This document shows, piece by piece, positions 6,254 through 8,248 of a stretch of 8,248 nt of DNA. This DNA is from an uncultured Desulfobacterales bacterium. GTDB taxonomy: Bacteria > Desulfobacterota > Desulfobacteria > Desulfobacterales > JAFDCJ01. Under the pieces are notes generated by a model, which did not search any database, was not told the DNA's origin, and was given only the letters and a program-made list of their open reading frames with translations. The DNA lies in assembly GCA_945787595.1 (NCBI GenBank), contig CALZJV010000264.1, forward strand, positions 1 to 8,248. Reading direction: 5' to 3'. The translations under genes were made by a program, and so were the position numbers. Within the stretch, counting starts at the first letter, position 1, and each line of letters opens with the position of its first letter.

Positions 6254-6546
6254 GTGAAAAAACAGGCACCGAAATTAAAAAGTTGGAGTCGATATTATGA
6301 TGACCGCAACATACTGGATGAAATCACAGATGAATCTGCCGATTTAATATTAGACGAACACCTGCGTGAGGATATTCTCTCAGGCAATCGTAAAAGGAAA
6401 CTCAAGAACGTCACAATCAAGATTGACCGCTTCAAGTTAAGTCAATTAAAAAGTTTTCCACCATGAAGTCTACTCCCTACCAAACGCTAATTCGATCTTG
6501 GCTTGCAGAGGGAATCAAATCGGAGATGGACTCGGTATTAAAATAG
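6254..6546 (+). pseudogene. CopG/BrnA-like antitoxin, frame broken at A5 run
   Basis: The GTG at 6254 follows GAGG (6241-6244) with 9-nt spacing. The first frame gives 70 residues: a basic start, the acidic segment ITDESADLILDEHLREDIL (24-42), then KRKLKNVTIKIDRFKLSQLK (48-67), the strand and first helix of a ribbon-helix-helix fold. It stops at 6464-6466. From the A run at 6448-6452 the -1 frame continues with KKFSTMKSTPYQTLIRSWLA and EGIKSEMDSVLK, ending in TAG at 6544-6546. That is exactly the second helix and tail expected for a CopG-type antitoxin. Adding one A restores a 97-residue protein. A one-base deletion is the simplest reading; slippage on AAA codons, or re-initiation at the ATG overlapping the stop (ATGA), are alternatives. 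It lacks a full cognate toxin. Confidence 0.7.
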
Positions 6547-6623
6547 GATCAAGACAGAATCTTACCACTTTATCGTATCGCTCCGCATGGATGGGTTGCG
6601 TCTCAGCCCCCCCGAAACTTTTT
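6547..6623. other. Short spacer between TA debris and RAYT fragment
   Basis: These 77 bp contain a run of seven C (6607-6613) and nothing recognisable as a gene, terminator or REP hairpin. The two flanking broken genes converge here, so one junction of the rearrangement probably lies within it. Confidence 0.3.
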
Positions 6624-7019
6624 TCAGATGACTTCAGACAGTCGTTTCAAAGAGTAAACGCCGGTTAATCCCTTTACAGGTTTTGGTTTTTTTTCATTTT
6701 TTGAAATAAAGTGATGTTTGAAGCGCATATATGTCTTTGAGACAAATTCTTTAGAGCCGATGACTCCTGAGTCCGTAAAATAGCGCGTGCGGTATCTGAA
6801 GCGACCACTTCGGCTGAGGTCAAACTCCCGCTTGCGCTCCTTTTCAAGAATCCTGTCGCCAATGACCTTGGCCTGCCCTGCCTGCCCCGTAGGTAGGAAC
6901 TTTCGTACTGGGGTGGAAAGCACTTGTGACAGCGAAGCGTATTTCTCTGGGGTTTTGCCTTTCTCCGGCCGATTCACAGCCCCGGCTTCATACACAAATC
7001 GGCGATACCTTCTGTAAAC
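6624..7019 (-). pseudogene. 5'-truncated REP-associated (Y1/RAYT) transposase
   Basis: Reading on the minus strand from 7019, the frame gives VYRRYRRFVYEAGAVNRPEK, then after an extra segment VIGDRILEKERKREFDLSRS, then RFRYRTRYFTDSGVIGSKEF. The end is KKPKPVKGLTGVYSLKRLSE-VI and stop. I recognise this as the C-terminal portion of large REP-associated tyrosine (Y1, IS200-like) transposases. The catalytic HUH motif and tyrosine, which lie in the missing N-terminal part, are absent, and upstream of 7020 the frame closes without a start, so the protein cannot be active. Between GK and VIGD sits an in-frame segment of about 28 codons (TPEKYASLSQVLSTPVRKFL, then PTGQAGQA) that I do not expect in the family. 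It is encoded by DNA containing a GGCAGGCAGGGCAGGCC-type repeat on the minus strand (about 6872-6892). Confidence 0.75.
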
Positions 7020-7275
7020 GATATTGCTTGTCGGACCAAATTAACTCTTCGAAAATTATGAAAAATATTATTTAAATATATTGACATTTACTGCTTTCCC
7101 CTTTAGGCTCGACCTAATCTTAAGCCGTTTCAATTGTGGTCATGCTCGGGCGGTCATCCCGAATGACACGTAAAGACGAATTTCCAACAACCCGTCACAC
7201 CGGAAAAATCAGAGACAAATAAAGCAGTCCTGAGCAGCCCGAGATGTTGCAGTATTAGACCAACGCGGGGTGAGA
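7020..7275 (+). promoter_or_regulatory. Leader region of the transporter operon
   Basis: This 256-bp stretch contains no gene. The left part is AT-rich (to about 7085) and the right part is more GC-rich, like the transporter genes. A perfect TTGACA (7081-7086) has no good -10 at 16-18 nt (TAGGCT at 7104-7109 is the nearest). A three-armed inverted repeat (7139-7167) is listed separately. The operon promoter must lie here or upstream, but I cannot place it with confidence. Confidence 0.35.
7139..7167 (+). repeat. Palindrome with alternative GTCAT/ATGAC pairing
   Basis: GTCAT (7139-7143) plus TCGGG (7146-7150) pairs with CCCGA (7158-7162) plus ATGAC (7163-7167), forming a 10-bp stem with a 2-nt bulge and a 7-nt loop. 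The loop itself ends in a second GTCAT (7153-7157) that could pair with the same ATGAC instead. It may be a degenerate REP-type element, a regulator site or a leader-RNA switch; no downstream T-run makes it a terminator. Confidence 0.5.
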
Positions 7276-8148
7276 ATGAAAGGAAAACGCTGGCAACCTT
7301 GGATCTTGCTTTCCCCATCGTTGAGTGCCATCTTCTTCTTTATGGTGGTTCCCATCGGTTTTATCATCGTCTACAGTTTCTGGATTCGGGCTTCCACCGG
7401 AGCCGACATCCCGGCCTTCCAACTGGGCAACTACAAAAAGTTCTTTGAGGACTTCTTTTATTCCGGGATGCTTTTGCGAACTCTTCGTATTTCATTGGAA
7501 ACCGTTCTGCTTTGCGTCGTGTTCGGATATATTCCGGCCTATTTTTTCTATCAAACCCGGACGAAGTTCAAATTCCTGCTGATGCTGCTGCTCATGCTGC
7601 CTTTCTGGATCAGCTATATTATCCGGACGCTGAGCTGGATCAACATACTGGGCGAATCCGGCCTGATAAACCACATCCTCATCTTATCAGGGATACTGTC
7701 GACCCCTTTGGACATCCTTTACAACGAAACATCGGTCATCCTGGGATTGGTCCAATATATGCTGCCGTTCATGATCTTGAATATCTACGTCAGCCTGGAA
7801 GGCATCGACAAGAGCTTGACCGAAGCCGCCATGAGTCTGGGATGTACCGAATGGCAGGCTTTCAGGGAAGTCATCCTGCCGCTTAGCCTGCCCGGGGTGA
7901 GCGCCGGTTGTCTGCTGGTATTCGTGCTATCGGCCGGGACTTACATCACCCCGCTGATACTGGGCGGTCCGGGTAATGAAATGATTGCCAATCTAATCTA
8001 CAACCGGGTCATCGGAACCCTGGATTGGCCGTTCGGCTCGGCCATCAGTGTGCTGCTCATCGGCCTGCTGGGCATCATCGTCTTTACCTACAACAAATAT
8101 CTCGGTATCAACCAAATTTTCAAGAACCTGGGGGGAAGGACGGATTGA
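7276..8148 (+). CDS. potB-like: PotB-type ABC transporter permease
   Basis: This 290-residue inner-membrane permease belongs to the spermidine/putrescine (PotB) class of binding-protein-dependent importers. About six membrane helices are visible (roughly 9-33, 67-92, 98-120, 150-173, 205-230, 252-272). The first is followed by the large periplasmic loop with F-x-L-GNYKKFF, typical of the class. The EAA loop that docks to the ATPase runs from 175 to 202: EGIDKSLTEAAMSLGCTEWQ, then AFREVILP, with the EAA, the glycine and the terminal LP all present. TYITPLILGGPGNEMIANLI (222-241) is another class signature. I start at the ATG at 7276, preceded by GGGGTGA (7267-7273) as ribosome site; a GTG two codons earlier overlaps that site. 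The substrate could be polyamine or another small cation or organic acid; the sequence does not decide. A PotC-type permease begins 1 bp after the stop. Confidence 0.9.
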   Translation: MKGKRWQPWILLSPSLSAIFFFMVVPIGFIIVYSFWIRASTGADIPAFQLGNYKKFFEDFFYSGMLLRTLRISLETVLLCVVFGYIPAYFFYQTRTKFKFLLMLLLMLPFWISYIIRTLSWINILGESGLINHILILSGILSTPLDILYNETSVILGLVQYMLPFMILNIYVSLEGIDKSLTEAAMSLGCTEWQAFREVILPLSLPGVSAGCLLVFVLSAGTYITPLILGGPGNEMIANLIYNRVIGTLDWPFGSAISVLLIGLLGIIVFTYNKYLGINQIFKNLGGRTD

Positions 8149-8149
8149 G

Positions 8150-8248
8150 ATGAAGATCTCCGGTTGGTCACTGATACGCCTGTTTACCCTCTTTGTCTAT
8201 ATCACCATGTTCGCACCCATCGTGGTGGTCATCATTCTCTCGTTCAAC
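8150..8248 (+). CDS. potC-like: PotC-type ABC transporter permease (partial)
   Basis: The first 33 residues are present and the gene runs off the window. After a short hydrophilic start come LIRLFTLFVYITMFAPIVVV and IILSFN. This is the first membrane helix with the FAPIVVVxxLSFN signature typical of PotC-type permeases, the second membrane subunit of the polyamine-class importer. The ATG is 1 bp after the stop of the PotB-like gene. GGGGGAAGGA (8131-8140), inside the end of that gene, is a strong ribosome site at 9-nt spacing, so the two are translationally linked. A substrate-binding protein and ATPase are expected further downstream, since none lies upstream in this window. Confidence 0.88.
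   Translation, partial: MKISGWSLIRLFTLFVYITMFAPIVVVIILSFN

Noticed and set aside
6787..7017. Plus-strand ORF of 76 codons opposite the RAYT fragment
   Set aside because: It is the complement of a recognisable transposase tail and has arginine/serine-rich shadow composition.
7081..7109. TTGACA as the promoter of the transporter operon
   Set aside because: No acceptable -10 box lies 16-18 nt downstream; I keep it only as a note in the leader region.
7512..7886. Plus-strand ORF of 124 codons inside the PotB-like gene
   Set aside because: It is a shadow frame; the permease frame shows membrane helices and the EAA motif.

Overview
The window looks like an accessory, heavily rearranged stretch of a Gram-negative chromosome. 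A desulfobacterial (Desulfobacterota) host is my best guess. It rests on the mix of families seen (an ISNCY-type transposase, a DUF2167 protein, a short RlpA lipoprotein, RAYT and group II intron debris, TumE/TumA), not on any marker gene, so it is an inference. Base composition is uneven: most of the window is AT-rich, while the polyamine-type transporter genes at the right end are visibly more GC-rich.

Layout. (1) 43-1904 is an apparently complete insertion sequence carrying one full-length DDE transposase of the ISNCY type, bounded by short imperfect inverted repeats and by TAATTA on both sides. (2) 1936-4046, minus strand, is a two-gene operon: a secreted, membrane-anchored DUF2167 protein followed 11 bp later by an unrecognised membrane protein that ends in a four-cysteine zinc ribbon. 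(3) 4347-4763, plus strand and divergent from that operon, is a small RlpA-type lipoprotein consisting of only the double-psi beta-barrel. (4) 4764-5549 has no gene. It holds a possible weak terminator, two short tandem duplications, a GGGGTCA motif, what looks like the 5' part of a group II intron, and a strong intrinsic terminator at 5479-5508 with no recognisable gene in front of it, so a small RNA is possible. (5) 5550-6199 is an intact TumE/TumA-type toxin-antitoxin pair. Directly behind it, in the same reading frame as TumA, is a 16-codon tail resembling the C-terminus of a BrnT toxin, then a CopG/BrnA-like antitoxin whose frame is broken (or shifted -1) at a run of five A. (6) 6624-7019, minus strand, is the C-terminal third of a REP-associated (Y1/RAYT) transposase with an extra internal segment. 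(7) 7276-8248 begins an ABC importer operon: a PotB-type permease and the first 33 codons of a PotC-type permease.

Taken together, the middle (about 4.8-7.2 kb) is a graveyard and landing zone: fragments of a group II intron, a RAYT and an older toxin-antitoxin locus surround one toxin-antitoxin pair that still looks intact. The flanking host genes (envelope proteins on the left, substrate import on the right) look undamaged. No tRNA, rRNA, CRISPR array or phage gene was seen.
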